Shown piece by piece: positions 22,580 to 32,474 of a DNA stretch of 64,000 bases. The stretch comes from Entophlyctis helioformis. Lineage: Eukaryota; Chytridiomycota; Chytridiomycetes; Chytridiales; Chytriomycetaceae. Position 1 is the stretch's first letter, and the number at the start of each line of letters is the position of its first letter. Below the pieces are notes generated by a model. That model ran no database searches. It was not told the DNA's origin and saw only the letters and a program-made list of their open reading frames with translations. The position numbers were made by a program, and so were the translations under genes. The stretch spans positions 1-64,000 of the forward strand of contig JAHLKH010000151.1 in assembly GCA_025526915.1 (NCBI GenBank), written 5' to 3'.

Positions 22580-22802
22580 CTTGTTTGACTTCCAGCACAA
22601 TATGAATCGGGGCACCTCCCGATCGACCAATAGGGTCACTTCAATAGAAGGTGAGCATCTCGTTGGATGTGCCTCGCCCGCCTGTCGTCGCATGCTCATT
22701 GCTGACTCGAACCTTCCATCGTGTGATATGCGGGCATCTATTCGTCGCCTCTTTCGACGAATTTAATTCCAAAATTCTTGGTAATTGTATGAATATCGGG
22801 CC
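22580..22802 (+). ncRNA. Candidate Fanzor guide-RNA region and right end of element B
   Basis: Matches the region behind copy A up to ATCGGGCC (22795-22802), after which the flanks are unrelated. The core 22663-22735 differs at only three positions from 2893-2965. A perfect 7-bp hairpin (TTCGTCG / CGACGAA, loop CCTCTTT) lies at 22741-22761; copy A keeps only a shorter stem there. The next gene starts 63 bp beyond the boundary. Guide-RNA function is inferred from position and conservation. Confidence 0.5.
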
Positions 22803-22865
22803 TAAAGTCGGTGCGTCTATTTCCAACTCGTCGACATTGATCGCGCCAGTCACGACGTCGTCAAC

Positions 22866-25338
22866 ATGGGCAGGCCCGTCATCTGCTTCGGGGGCGACGA
22901 CGACGCGACCGACACGGCCAAGCACCGCGCCATGCCCGCCTCGTCCCTCCAACAGCAATACAACGAGTACCTGCATTACAGGCCGTACCCGCCAGCCTCG
23001 CAAACAACGACCGCTGCAGGCCTAATGGCCGACATGCTGGGTCGACGGCCGCTGTTTACAGGCCCAAATGCAAACGTTGGTATGTCCACATGCCATGATC
23101 GCATCCCATTGCAGAAGCAGACGGGGCACTCGGATGGCTGACCGGTCTTCTGCCAATGCGTTTGATGCAGGTCCGGCTTCCACCACGACCAACGCCTCTG
23201 CGGCTGCTCAGCAGAATGCATCGTCTATGCGAGCGGCCCGCGCTGCGTCGTGGGCGGCCACGAGAGCAGCAGTCGCAACGCGCACCTCGTCTGTTGCTCC
23301 TCGGGAACCGGCCATTTCGAGACAGACTGACAGCGAAATGGCTGCATCTGGTATTGAAGCTGGGGTTCCCAATGCGCCAGGTCCCTCGGAAAGTCTTGCA
23401 GACACAGCGGCAACTCCAGCGGCAGCCACCGGGCCATCGGCGTCGTCATCATCCCGCTCGCTGTCTGCCTTTTCGTCGTTGACCGCGCCACACACCTATC
23501 TGCCTAGTGGTGGCTACCGAGGCACTGCACCAGCGCCAGCTGCTGCAGGCGTCAGCGGACACATAGAAAGAGCCCGAGCCCACGCCGAGCAAGCACTGCT
23601 GACGTACAACGGTTCTGGCGCTGCGGCGAGCGGATCGCCGACACACATCCTTGTGTCTCTGCAGGATTCTGCCACCGATCACACAATGATGGACAATGCA
23701 ACCTCAAATACCAGCCAGAGCTCTCTTGCAAGCAGCTTTCTATACCCACAATATCCAGACACATCTGACGATCTCTCGGACATTTTATCGCAGGCATCGA
23801 GCAGTCCCGGGCCTGTCCAGCCGTTGGCAACGCCGAGCTTTGTGGCAAACACCAGCGCACCGACTGTCAGACCAACATACTCGGCTGTAGCTGCATCGCG
23901 TTCTGCATTGGTCGATGCCTTGCGACCAGCCGGCATGGGCGGCATGACGATTGACGCGCAGGTCGAAGCAGGCTGGCCTGGATCCGACTCGTGTCCACCA
24001 TGGGTGCATCCGCGTCGTTGGCTGTTGTACGTCCAAGAGCAAGAGGCAGCGGCATCGCAGGAGAATGCTGCATATGCTGCCAGATTGGGCAGGCCGTTAG
24101 CATCTCCTGGACACAACACGAGTGCGTCGAGTAGCCATGGTACGCATTTCAGCCCACAAAACTACATTACACGCTTGCACAACGACTACAATGGCAGTGG
24201 CAGCATGCAGGTTGACAGCGAACGGGCCTCGCAACGATCCAGCAACACCAACGTCTCAGTGGACGATCTCGGCGACCTGATCATCCGTCATCTTCGTCCG
24301 CGCGCCTTCAATCTGCTGTTTGGTACAGCTTCTGGCAACCGCATTGGTCGCTACTACGGCCCGTATGGGCATCCAGACGACGACATGGGAAGCGGCACTG
24401 GCGGCCTTGGCCTCAACAGTAGCAGTGTGGGTCTCGGAAACAGCAGCGATTTGCTCGATCTTGACACCACATCCAGCATTGAGGGTGTTATGGAGCGGCT
24501 CCGCAGGCAGCTTCGCAACTCATCCACACAGTTACAGCAGCAACAGGACAGCGAGGATCGCCCTCATCGACGACGGAGCTCTGCATTGTACGGCGATCGC
24601 GCGGGCACATCAACTGGGCTGGCCAGTCATCGGGAAACAAGTGCCGCTGCTTTGCGCGCTTCTGCAATTGGACTGCAGCGAGAGCTGCGGAGGGCTCCCC
24701 CTGTCGAAACAGGACCGTTTGGTCGTGCTCCTGCATCTGAGCAGACAGACTCGGGATCGAATGCAGCCAGCCCGCCACCGGCGATGCCCGGCTCTGTGAC
24801 ATCCCTGCGCTCCGTGCCGTCCATGGGGGGATCGACGGGCACAAGAACTGCTCCAGAAACGTTTGCGCCAGACTCGATGGCATACCTGGACGCGTATGTC
24901 GCCAGGGAAGGAAGCAGCTACCGACCGCAGCGTCCACCGCAGCTTCCACCGCGTCCGCCGCCTTCCTTGCCTCAACAGCAGCCGTTGTCCATCAGATATG
25001 TGCCACGGGTGCTGCCGCAGACGAGCGAGCCAACCAACGTCCTTGCAGACACGTTCCACCGCTGGAGCATGATCCGCCGCAACCATGCTGCATCGGCATC
25101 GGCATCGGCATCGGCCACTGCGTTGTCGCCTGTACCCCGTGTGTCCCAGTTGCGTCTCGACCAAGGCCAGCCAACCCAGCCTGGTGGATCCGTGCGACAG
25201 ACGGTCATCCAGATGGAAGCAATGCCGCGCGACAGCGCTGTCGACATGATTGCTGGTCAGCACAATGGCAATGCAGAGGATGCTGATACCGAAGAAGGCA
25301 GCGAGGGGCGTTCTCAGCTGTCTTTGACTCTGCATTGA
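22866..25338 (+). CDS. Large Ser/Ala-rich protein of unknown function
   Basis: Best model: exon 22866-23079 beginning MGRPVICFGGDDDATDTAKH, a 91-nt intron (GTATGT...GATGCAG) and exon 23171-25338, giving about 794 residues. An ATG at 23134 inside the intron would give an alternative shorter start. Most of the protein is disordered Ser/Ala/Gly sequence. More ordered islands are DSCPPWVHPRRWLLYVQEQE, DLGDLIIRHLRPRAFNLLFG, SSIEGVMERLRRQLRNS and NVLADTFHRWSMIRR, suggesting short binding motifs rather than an enzyme. I do not recognise a domain. It begins only 63 bp after the Fanzor B right end, so that element landed in or next to its promoter. Confidence 0.7.
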
Positions 25339-25693
25339 CCGTTGGATGTGCACAGCTTTGAATGAATTATCGTGTTTGTTTGGTACACCCATGACTGTAC
25401 TGTACGCCTTGTCCCCAAGACACTTGATGCCATACCCTTTCGAGCTTTAGGCCGTTCGTAGATCCCTCAGTTATGTCATCCCCCTGGTCCGACACGTCCA
25501 CGGTGATGTATCCATAAAGCACGCTGGAACACACCATGGTCAGCCTGAAGAAACGCGCACATTCGCGAGGCGAGTGGACGCACGTCTCCAGGCCGCCAGG
25601 ACACAAGAAAAGAAAAGGAAAAGCCACGAGCCACCAGCGCATCTCGTTGCGCCACCTTGCCATGTGCCAAAGTGCCAAAACTGAAAAAAGTGT

Positions 25694-25764
25694 GCATCGA
25701 CCGGGGGTCGAACCCGGGCCACGCGCTTGGAAGGCGCGGATGTTAACCACTACACTATCGATGC
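25694..25764 (-). tRNA. tRNA-Gly (TCC anticodon)
   Basis: 71 nt without intron. Acceptor stem GCATCGA/TCGATGC, anticodon loop CTTCCAA (anticodon TCC) on a 5-bp GC stem, and T arm GGGTTCGACCCCC. A T-run follows on the minus strand (the CTGAAAAAAG before 25691), the Pol III terminator. Identical to 45165-45235, its partner in the inverted repeat. Confidence 0.97.
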
Positions 25765-25776
25765 CCCTCTTGTTCA

Positions 25777-26033
25777 TGTTACGGGCTCAGCCGCCTAGGT
25801 CGGTGGATCGCCTCCAGGGGGATGCGCCTCTCGATGTCTCAGGATTGGACATGAGACTCGGCCATTCGGCCGAGGGGCGCAACCCACAGTTGGGGCGCGC
25901 CTAGACGCCACAAGTTGTTTTGGGCTGTTGCCTCATGTCGAGTGTGTTAGGCCGCGTACTTAAAGTGTGCCTTGCCCTGCGTGCAGTCGGCTCTAAGCGT
26001 ATCTGACCGACTGCACAGACTTGGCCCGCTACA
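25777..26033. mobile_element. Solo LTR 12 bp upstream of tRNA-Gly
   Basis: 257 bp running TGTTACGGGC...GCCCGCTACA, bounded by the duplication TTCA (25773-25776 and 26034-26037). The right arm of the inverted repeat has the empty site with a single TTCA. TG...CA ends, imperfect terminal inverted repeats and lack of coding sequence fit a solo LTR. Its insertion 9-12 bp from the tRNA 5' end resembles the Pol III-directed targeting of Ty3-like elements. Confidence 0.8.
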
Positions 26034-26204
26034 TTCAAATTTCGTTCTGTTGACATTATGAACCATGCATGCACTTGATTCTCATTTGCATTGTCCAGCC
26101 GTGAAAGCTCAATGGACGGCAGCATTCCATGCCACCAGATGGGGATATGACAAGAAGCACTCTGAAATCACACTGCACTGCTGTTTTCCACGTGTCCATG
26201 CCCA

Positions 26205-26699
26205 CGCTGCCCATGTGCTGTTCGAACAGCCATGATCCACTCCTCTGTGCACTCTAGCACAAAGTGCGCAGTCTCCAGCATGTCTCCCAGATCCTCGCCG
26301 CACATGATGCAGCATGAACCGTCGCCAAACGGGTTGGTCGAGCAGGTTGGCATTGATGGCACGGCGAGCAGTGAAGATGCCGCCCACACGAGAGAGCATC
26401 AGGAACCGTGCACCTTCCGAGCGTCGCGGGTCAAAGACCGGATCGCGACTGATGTTGGCTGTCTTGTGGGATCTGGAACGCAGTGTGGATGGCAGCCGTG
26501 TCGCACTTGCTGGCAGACTTGAGTGTGACAGCCAGGCCGTATGCCTTGATGCGTGGCTGGACTGGACACTTGCTGCCAAGACCGCTGCACAGCAAGCGAG
26601 CGAGCAGACCAGCAAAGCCAAGAGTGCTGTAGATGGACGCGATCGCTTCGAGTGGATCTTGTCGTCACAGCCACAAAGCGAGCAAGCAGCTGTGACGAT
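26205..26699 (-). mobile_element. LINE ORF2 C-terminal fragment (copy 1, left arm)
   Basis: On the minus strand the sequence encodes SRDPVFDPRRSEGARFLML, ARRAINANLL and, after a frameshift, CIMCGEDLG...HFVLEC, the C-terminal CCHC-type zinc motif of non-LTR retrotransposon ORF2. It is broken by the frameshift and stops matching copy 2 after HGQRG near 26205. Same fragment in the right arm. Confidence 0.75.
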
Positions 26700-27511
26700 T
26701 TTTTTTTGATGGATAAGAAAGCTTCATTCCAAATGCTCGCATAGCATGCCCCACCAGTGATGGCATAGGCTCGTTGGCAAATCCCACAGGTACCCTTACC
26801 CTACAGCGCGCCGTTTGTGTGCCCAGAGCTCAGACCGGTACACCCAAATAGACGCTTGCAGGAAGTCCGCTAAACCCACCATAGCCAACCCATCACCCTC
26901 GAAGTTCCGCATCTGCTCCGCATTGAATGCTTCGCCCCACGTCCCGCCAAGGACTAACCCCCACATCAAGTTTACCACGTCAGAAACAATATGTACAAGA
27001 TCGCCGCGTATCTGTGGGTGTCCCACATTCTCGTGCGTTGCAATGGCGCGTGCTGCTGCGAACCGTGCGTCCAAGCCACGCTGCCCGTGCGCTGTGCGGA
27101 TAGCCACGATCCGCTCCTCTGTGCACTCGAGCGCAAAGTGCGCAATCTCCAGCGTGCTTCCCAGATCCTCGCCACACATGATGCAGCATGAACCGTCACC
27201 AAACGGGTGGGCTGGGTCGAGCAGGTTGGCGTTGATAGCGCGGCGAGCCGTGTAGATGCCGCCCACACGTGCAAGCATCAGGAACCGTGCACCTTCCGAG
27301 CGTCGCGGGTCAAAGACCGGATCTCGTATGATATTGGCTGTCTTCTGCATCTGGAACGCAGTGTAGATGGCAGCCGTGTCGCACTTGCTGGCAGACTTGA
27401 GCGTGACAGCCAGGCCGTATGCCTTGAGGCGGGGCTTGCTGTCCGGATCGCCGTCGGGCAGGCCGGGCGTGGCCATGTAGCGGTTGTAGATTTGGATCGA
27501 GCGGCGTGTCC
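26700..27511 (-). mobile_element. 5'-truncated LINE insertion (copy 2)
   Basis: 812 bp with a poly(A) tail (eight T at 26700-26707 on the plus strand) and a perfect 15-bp duplication AGCAGCTGTGACGAT at 26685-26699 and 27512-27526. The minus strand encodes the last 238 residues of ORF2, ending at a stop at 26796, with intact zinc motif CIMCGEDLGSTLEIAHFALEC-like C-x2-C-x11-H-x4-C. The right arm of the inverted repeat carries the empty site. A textbook target-primed insertion truncated at its 5' end. Confidence 0.9.
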
Positions 27512-27524
27512 AGCAGCTGTGACG

Positions 27525-28763
27525 ATGCAGACGCAGCGACAGACGACAGGCAACACAGTCGAGCAGCGGGCTGTGGTCGAGCAGGTCGTTGGGGCAAGTG
27601 GCAGCCAAGCCGTCGAACCAGGACAGACAGCAGCAGCAACGACCGCACAGCCAGACGTGCCTCGCTATGTGGTGCCGCCAGCCACTGGCGACCTTGCGTT
27701 CGGCAGCAGCCACTGGGACGGCAAGCCCGCCGAGATCCACGCCATGATCCTCAAGCACGCCGGCCCGCTCACCCGCTTCCTCAACGGCCTGCTCGGCGAC
27801 AAGGACACACTCGACCAAGCGACCAAGCTGGAGCTGTGGATCGATGCGTTCAAGATGGACTGGCAGGGCGATCTCGACCTGCTGCCTGACGTTGATCTGT
27901 CGGCCGACAACGGACTGCTGCTCGCACACTCTCGCTCCATGTACGACCGTCTCTGCAAGCGCTTTCCTTGGTCAACCGAGACGGAGTGTGCAAGCTCAGA
28001 CACATACTACAACAACTACACCAAACCGTTCGATAACACTCTTTGTGACAGCCACCGGCTGCTTCTCATTCCCATGCGGCACGGCTGGTTCGACCTGCTC
28101 GACTTTTCGACTCCGATCACACTCGCTCGCTTGGCCATTCGCTTTGGATGCCTCGATCTGCTCAAGCATCTCGACGACAAGTACAAAACACTCCAAGACT
28201 GGATGGCTGAGCATGATCCGACAAGCGCTTACTGGCACCGGGCAGTTGACCAGGCAGCGGAATACGGACATCTCGATGTTGTGCAGTTCCTGTTTGCGGC
28301 GGGCGTGACGGGATGCACGACAGAAGCCATGGATAGGGCGGCTGGCAACGGCCACCTTCATGTTCTCAAGTGGTTCCACGAAAACACGAAGGCAGGATGC
28401 ACGACAAAGGCGATGGACTGGGCGGCCGCAAACGGCCATCTGCATGTCGTCAAGTGGCTGCATGCCAACCAGACGGAAGGATGCACAGCGTATGCTATGA
28501 ATTGCGCGGCCAAAAACGGTCACCTGCATGTTCTCAAGTGGCTGCATGCCAACACGAAGGCAGGATGCACGACTCATGCGATGGACTCGGCGGCTGAAAG
28601 CGGTCATCTGCAAACGGTCAAATGGTTGCACGAGACTCGGGGTTTAGAGTGTACGCCTGGCGCACTCCATAGCGCCATCAACAAGGGGCACATTGACGTC
28701 GTCAAGTACATGGACTCCAAAGGCGTCCGCGCGCCAAGCGATGTTCTCTACACGGTAGCATAA
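27525..28763 (+). CDS. Ankyrin-repeat protein, left copy
   Basis: 412 residues from ATG 27525. A Gln/Ala-rich N-terminus leads to a conserved module (WDGKPAEIHAMILKHAGPLT), similar in placement to an F-box-like domain of fungal ankyrin proteins. From about residue 190 there are about seven ankyrin-type repeats of the GHLHVLKWLHANTKAGCTT class. Ankyrin repeats mediate protein binding; the partner is unknown. The TSD of a LINE insertion overlaps the start codon: the ATG survived, but the upstream DNA is now retrotransposon. Compared with the right copy it has two more repeats, yet ends at TAA 28761-28763; TGA and TAG follow in the same frame within the next repeat and the tail (to 28994) is still recognisable, so the C-terminus is decayed. 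Confidence 0.8.
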   Translation: MQTQRQTTGNTVEQRAVVEQVVGASGSQAVEPGQTAAATTAQPDVPRYVVPPATGDLAFGSSHWDGKPAEIHAMILKHAGPLTRFLNGLLGDKDTLDQATKLELWIDAFKMDWQGDLDLLPDVDLSADNGLLLAHSRSMYDRLCKRFPWSTETECASSDTYYNNYTKPFDNTLCDSHRLLLIPMRHGWFDLLDFSTPITLARLAIRFGCLDLLKHLDDKYKTLQDWMAEHDPTSAYWHRAVDQAAEYGHLDVVQFLFAAGVTGCTTEAMDRAAGNGHLHVLKWFHENTKAGCTTKAMDWAAANGHLHVVKWLHANQTEGCTAYAMNCAAKNGHLHVLKWLHANTKAGCTTHAMDSAAESGHLQTVKWLHETRGLECTPGALHSAINKGHIDVVKYMDSKGVRAPSDVLYTVA

Positions 28764-28994
28764 ATTTGAGACGCCGGCATGGTCCATCACTTGTTGGATT
28801 GCGGATAGGCGGTTGAACTCGATGCGCTCGAACGTGCCAAGACTTCCGAAATCGCCGATATTCTCCTTGGCAGCCTCACACTGGATCGGGCACAGACGCT
28901 GCTTGCGGAAGCAAACCAAGGAGATACCACCAACCAAGTCACCGTCGATCAACTCCAAGCGACCGTCGAGAAGCTGCCGGCATCAAGCAGGTGA

Positions 28995-29462
28995 TGAATG
29001 GACAGCCAAGACTCGTGTTGGAATGAAAACGTGATTGCTCGTGCGGCACGAGGTTGCAACCATTGACGAGTCCGTTGAGCCACATGGCACTTTCAAACCG
29101 ACATGGATAAGCGAGATACCGAGGTGGTTGGACGGATCGCTCAGATCGCCCTTCTTTGGCAGCGAGACGATGGACGCCGACTGCCAAGCCTTTGGAATGA
29201 CTGCGTCTTCAAAGACGGTGTTGCACATGCGCAGCAGCCCCTGTGCTGCTCCCGAGATGCCGGCCGCTGCTGATTTCTGGCCCTGGAGCTCCGGCGAGAT
29301 CTCTGCATCAAACGCCTTGTAGAACGACGCAGGGATGCCGTCGTCGCCAGATGCCTTGCGTCCATTCATCTCGGAGATGGCTGTCGCAAGGTCGTCCCAA
29401 CAGAACAGCGAGTCAGTGTTGGGGCTCTGCACGTCTGTTGATCCAGCCGTCGATCTCGAAAC
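28995..29462 (-). mobile_element. LINE reverse-transcriptase fragment, left arm
   Basis: The minus strand encodes DLATAISEMNGRKASGDDGI, IPKAWQSASIVSLPKKGD and SDPSNHLGISL, the N-terminal motifs of a non-LTR reverse transcriptase. It shifts frame after GISLIHV and continues as LNGLVNGCNLVPHEQS before ending next to the ankyrin gene. The catalytic part (motifs with YxDD) is absent. Mirror copy at 42760-43240. Confidence 0.8.
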
Positions 29463-29620
29463 ATCTGAGCGTCCTTTGGCAAAGACCGGATCGCGACCAA
29501 GACTGGCTGTCCTGTGCACCAAGACGTTGGCCCGACGCCTGGCGAGTGGCGCCAAGGTCGTCACGCAGGACACGCTCGCGCATCAAATATCCCGCCATTT
29601 CAACCGTGGATTGAACAACG

Positions 29621-32303
29621 ATGACGCTCTCGGCTGCACGCATGCTGGCGACCCGCACGGCGCTTCCCTCTGTCCTCGCAGGCGCTTCACGCCCTGCGCT
29701 CTTCTCGACGGCACGGCCCTTGGCCTCGCTGCTTGCCCGCCAGTCTGCTTCGGCCCGTTTCCTGCCCCTTGCGGCAACGGCGTCTGCAGCCTCCACGCTT
29801 GTGCACAACACCAAGCGCTCGTTTGCGTCGGCTGCGACGGCACCGGCGACTGCTGCCACGGCTGGCTCGGAACCCGCCGCGGCCGCCGAACGCAAGCGCT
29901 GCAGTGTCTAGTGCGTATCATTTCTGGCGTGCCTGCATGCCTGCATGCCTGCCTCGTCGCACTCTGTGTAGTGTGCTCCTCTGGCCTCCACTCGCTGGCT
30001 CGATTGTCTGACTGATGCTGCGCTGTCATCGATGCTTGTCTGATGATGCTCACGCGGACGGGTCGTGTGGGCTCGACCAAATCACCTGCCTGCCTGCGTG
30101 TCGCCTGCGTGTCGCCGTTGTGTGGCTGCCGTGCTTGGACGGCGCTGCGGCAACCACAGCTTCACCATTGGCGATCGCGTGGGTGCGCTCGACGACATCC
30201 TGAGCAAGCTGCGCAACCTCGACATCTCGCTCGCCCGTATCGAGTCTCGTCCCAGCCGAACCAAGGGCGACTACGACTTTTACGTTGACTTTTTGGCCAT
30301 CGACGATGCCCACATCAACGCGGCCGTCGGCGAGGTGCGCAACCTCGCCAAGTCCATCAAGGTCGTCAGCACGGGATCGTCCGATGCAGGTGGGTTGGTT
30401 GTTGCTGGCAAGCTGCGTGCTGTCGCGATGGATTCGTTTGGCCGCACGTGGACTGATCACTGATCTGGCCATCAACCGGACGGTTGTTTGCGATGCGACA
30501 GAGTCGACCGAGGGATCGGTGCCGTGGTTCCCCAGAAAGATCTCGGACCTGGACTCGTTTGCCGAGCGTGTTCTCTCGTACGGCGCGGTGAGTCTTGTTG
30601 CCGTTTTAGGTTTTCGTTCCCGTTGCTTGCATCAGGCACTGACCGGGACTGGCCTGACTAGGAGCTTGAAGCTGACCATCCCGGCTTCACCGATGCCGAG
30701 TACCGCAAGAGGCGCTCGGCCATTACCGAGGCTGCCAAGAGCCACCGCCAGTAAGATCTCCCTCTGGGTTGTCCGCCGCGTCCAACACCACTTTCAGTCT
30801 TGGTTCCTGACATGCATGGTTTCCTCTGTAGCGGCCAGCCTCTCCCACGCGCAGTGTACACGGCTGATGAAGTCAAGACCTGGTGAGTGCTGTGACTTGG
30901 CGTCTGTCTGTTTTATCTGCCCGTGATCCGGTGAACTCACACGGCAACTGCTTGGGTCTCAGGGGCATTGTCTTTGAGAAGCTGACTGCACTCTACAAGA
31001 CCCACGCTTGCTATGAGCATCAGTACATCTTCCCTGTACGTTTTGTGCCGTATGCCATGTTTGCTGTGGGTCGTCGCTGCTCATCGTCTAACGCGCGCCA
31101 TCCAGCTTCTTATCCAAAACTGTGGCTACGGACCAGACCGAATTCCCCAGATTGACGACATTTCCCGCTTCCTCAAAGGTTGGGCGACAAGCCTGCTGCC
31201 TCTCAGCTGTGTCCTGGCAACTCACCCTGATGTGGCTTGAACAGATTGCACAGGCTGGACACTCCGCCCTGTCATGGGTCTGCTTTCGTCGCGCGATTTT
31301 CTGAATGCCCTGGCATTCCGCGTGTTCCACAGCACGCAGTACATCCGCCACCACTCGGCACCGCTGTACACCCCCGAGCCCGACATCTGCCACGAGCTCC
31401 TTGGCCACGTGCCGCTGTACGCCGATCCCGACTTTGCAGCATTCTCGCAGGAGATTGGTCTTGCTTCTCTTGGCGCATCCGACGAGGATCTCAAGAAGCT
31501 TGCGACGGTGTGTAGTTTGCCATGCCAGCCAGCCATGCCATGCGACGCCATGCGATGCCATGCGGACTGGATGCAGAGTCTCTAACGAGCCGCTTCTTTG
31601 CTTTCGTGGCACAGATCTACTGGTTCACGGGTGAGTTCAAAGTGCCATTTCGTTGGCAACACGGCAGAATCGACGGCATGGCGTGCTGACGATTGGATGC
31701 ACCGCAGTTGAGTTTGGTCTCACCAGACAGGGCAACGAGATCAAGGCATACGGTGCCGGTCTCTTGTCCAGCTTTGGCGAGCTCGAGGTGGGACCATCTC
31801 CTTGCACAACACGTGCACTGTCTTCTGGCCCGCTGACCTGTGCGTTTTCTCCAGTACTGCCTGTCCGACAAGCCCAAGTTGCTGCCCTTTGACTGCGAAC
31901 CATGGCCGTGCAAGAGTACCCGTGCGTGCCTGATTTTTCCAGTCCACGCAATGCCATGCTTGCTCTCTCACACGCTGTCCATATGCCGTGCACAGCATCA
32001 CCGAGTACCAGCCGTGTACTTTGTCGCTGACAGCTTCAAGCAGATGAAGGACGATGTCCGGTGCGTCTGATGCCATCTCAGCCGCCTGCGATGCGTGCCC
32101 GAGCTAACCCAGTGCAACTCCATCCGGCACGAGCAGCGAGTACGCCATGAGCCTCAAGCGTCCGTTCAGCGTGCACTACAACGCCCTCACGCAGTCGATC
32201 GAAGTGCTGGACACCAAGGACCGCATCACGCGTTTCGCGGACTGGCATCAAGGGCGATCTCACGCGTCTCATCAGTGCCATTGACAAGGTCATCAAGGAG
32301 TAA
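29621..32303 (+). CDS. PAH: Phenylalanine-4-hydroxylase (aromatic amino acid hydroxylase) with ACT domain
   Basis: Converts phenylalanine to tyrosine using tetrahydrobiopterin, O2 and iron. Thirteen exons: 29621-29910, 30160-30389, 30502-30587, 30662-30750, 30832-30882, 30963-31035, 31106-31178, 31254-31507, 31615-31630, 31708-31787, 31855-31921, 31996-32060, 32137-32303. The regulatory ACT domain ([26 protein letters not shown]) precedes the catalytic domain ([32 protein letters not shown]). Iron ligands are the two histidines of [14 protein letters not shown] and the glutamate of VEFGL. The first exon reads like a mitochondrial presequence (Arg/Ala/Ser-rich, about 80 residues). Three single-base irregularities (near 31899, 32014 and 32243) break the frame in the last exons, where the protein sequence is otherwise well kept ([33 protein letters not shown]). 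Confidence 0.92.
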
Positions 32304-32474
32304 CAGTGCCTCGTGGCCATGATTTAACCTATGCTCTCGAATACAACGCCGATGGCCGCCCTCTTTCCATTCTCTACATGTCCCCGACAACAGTCCATGT
32401 GGCCTTTTACTGGTGAACAAGACTAGAACAAGGAACAGAAATGAGGTCGCTGATTGATCCTGCGTGTGCCGTGC

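Larger units (their letters stand above)
25414..29462. repeat. Left arm of large inverted repeat
   Basis: Pairs in inverse orientation with 42760-45515. Outer border CCCAAGACACTTGATGCC, inner border ATCTCGAAAC. Order from the outside: tRNA-Gly, solo LTR (left arm only), LINE fragment, second LINE insertion (left arm only), ankyrin gene, LINE reverse-transcriptase fragment. The length difference of about 1.3 kb is explained by the two left-only insertions, two additional ankyrin repeats and a deletion of roughly 60 nt on the right. Confidence 0.9.
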
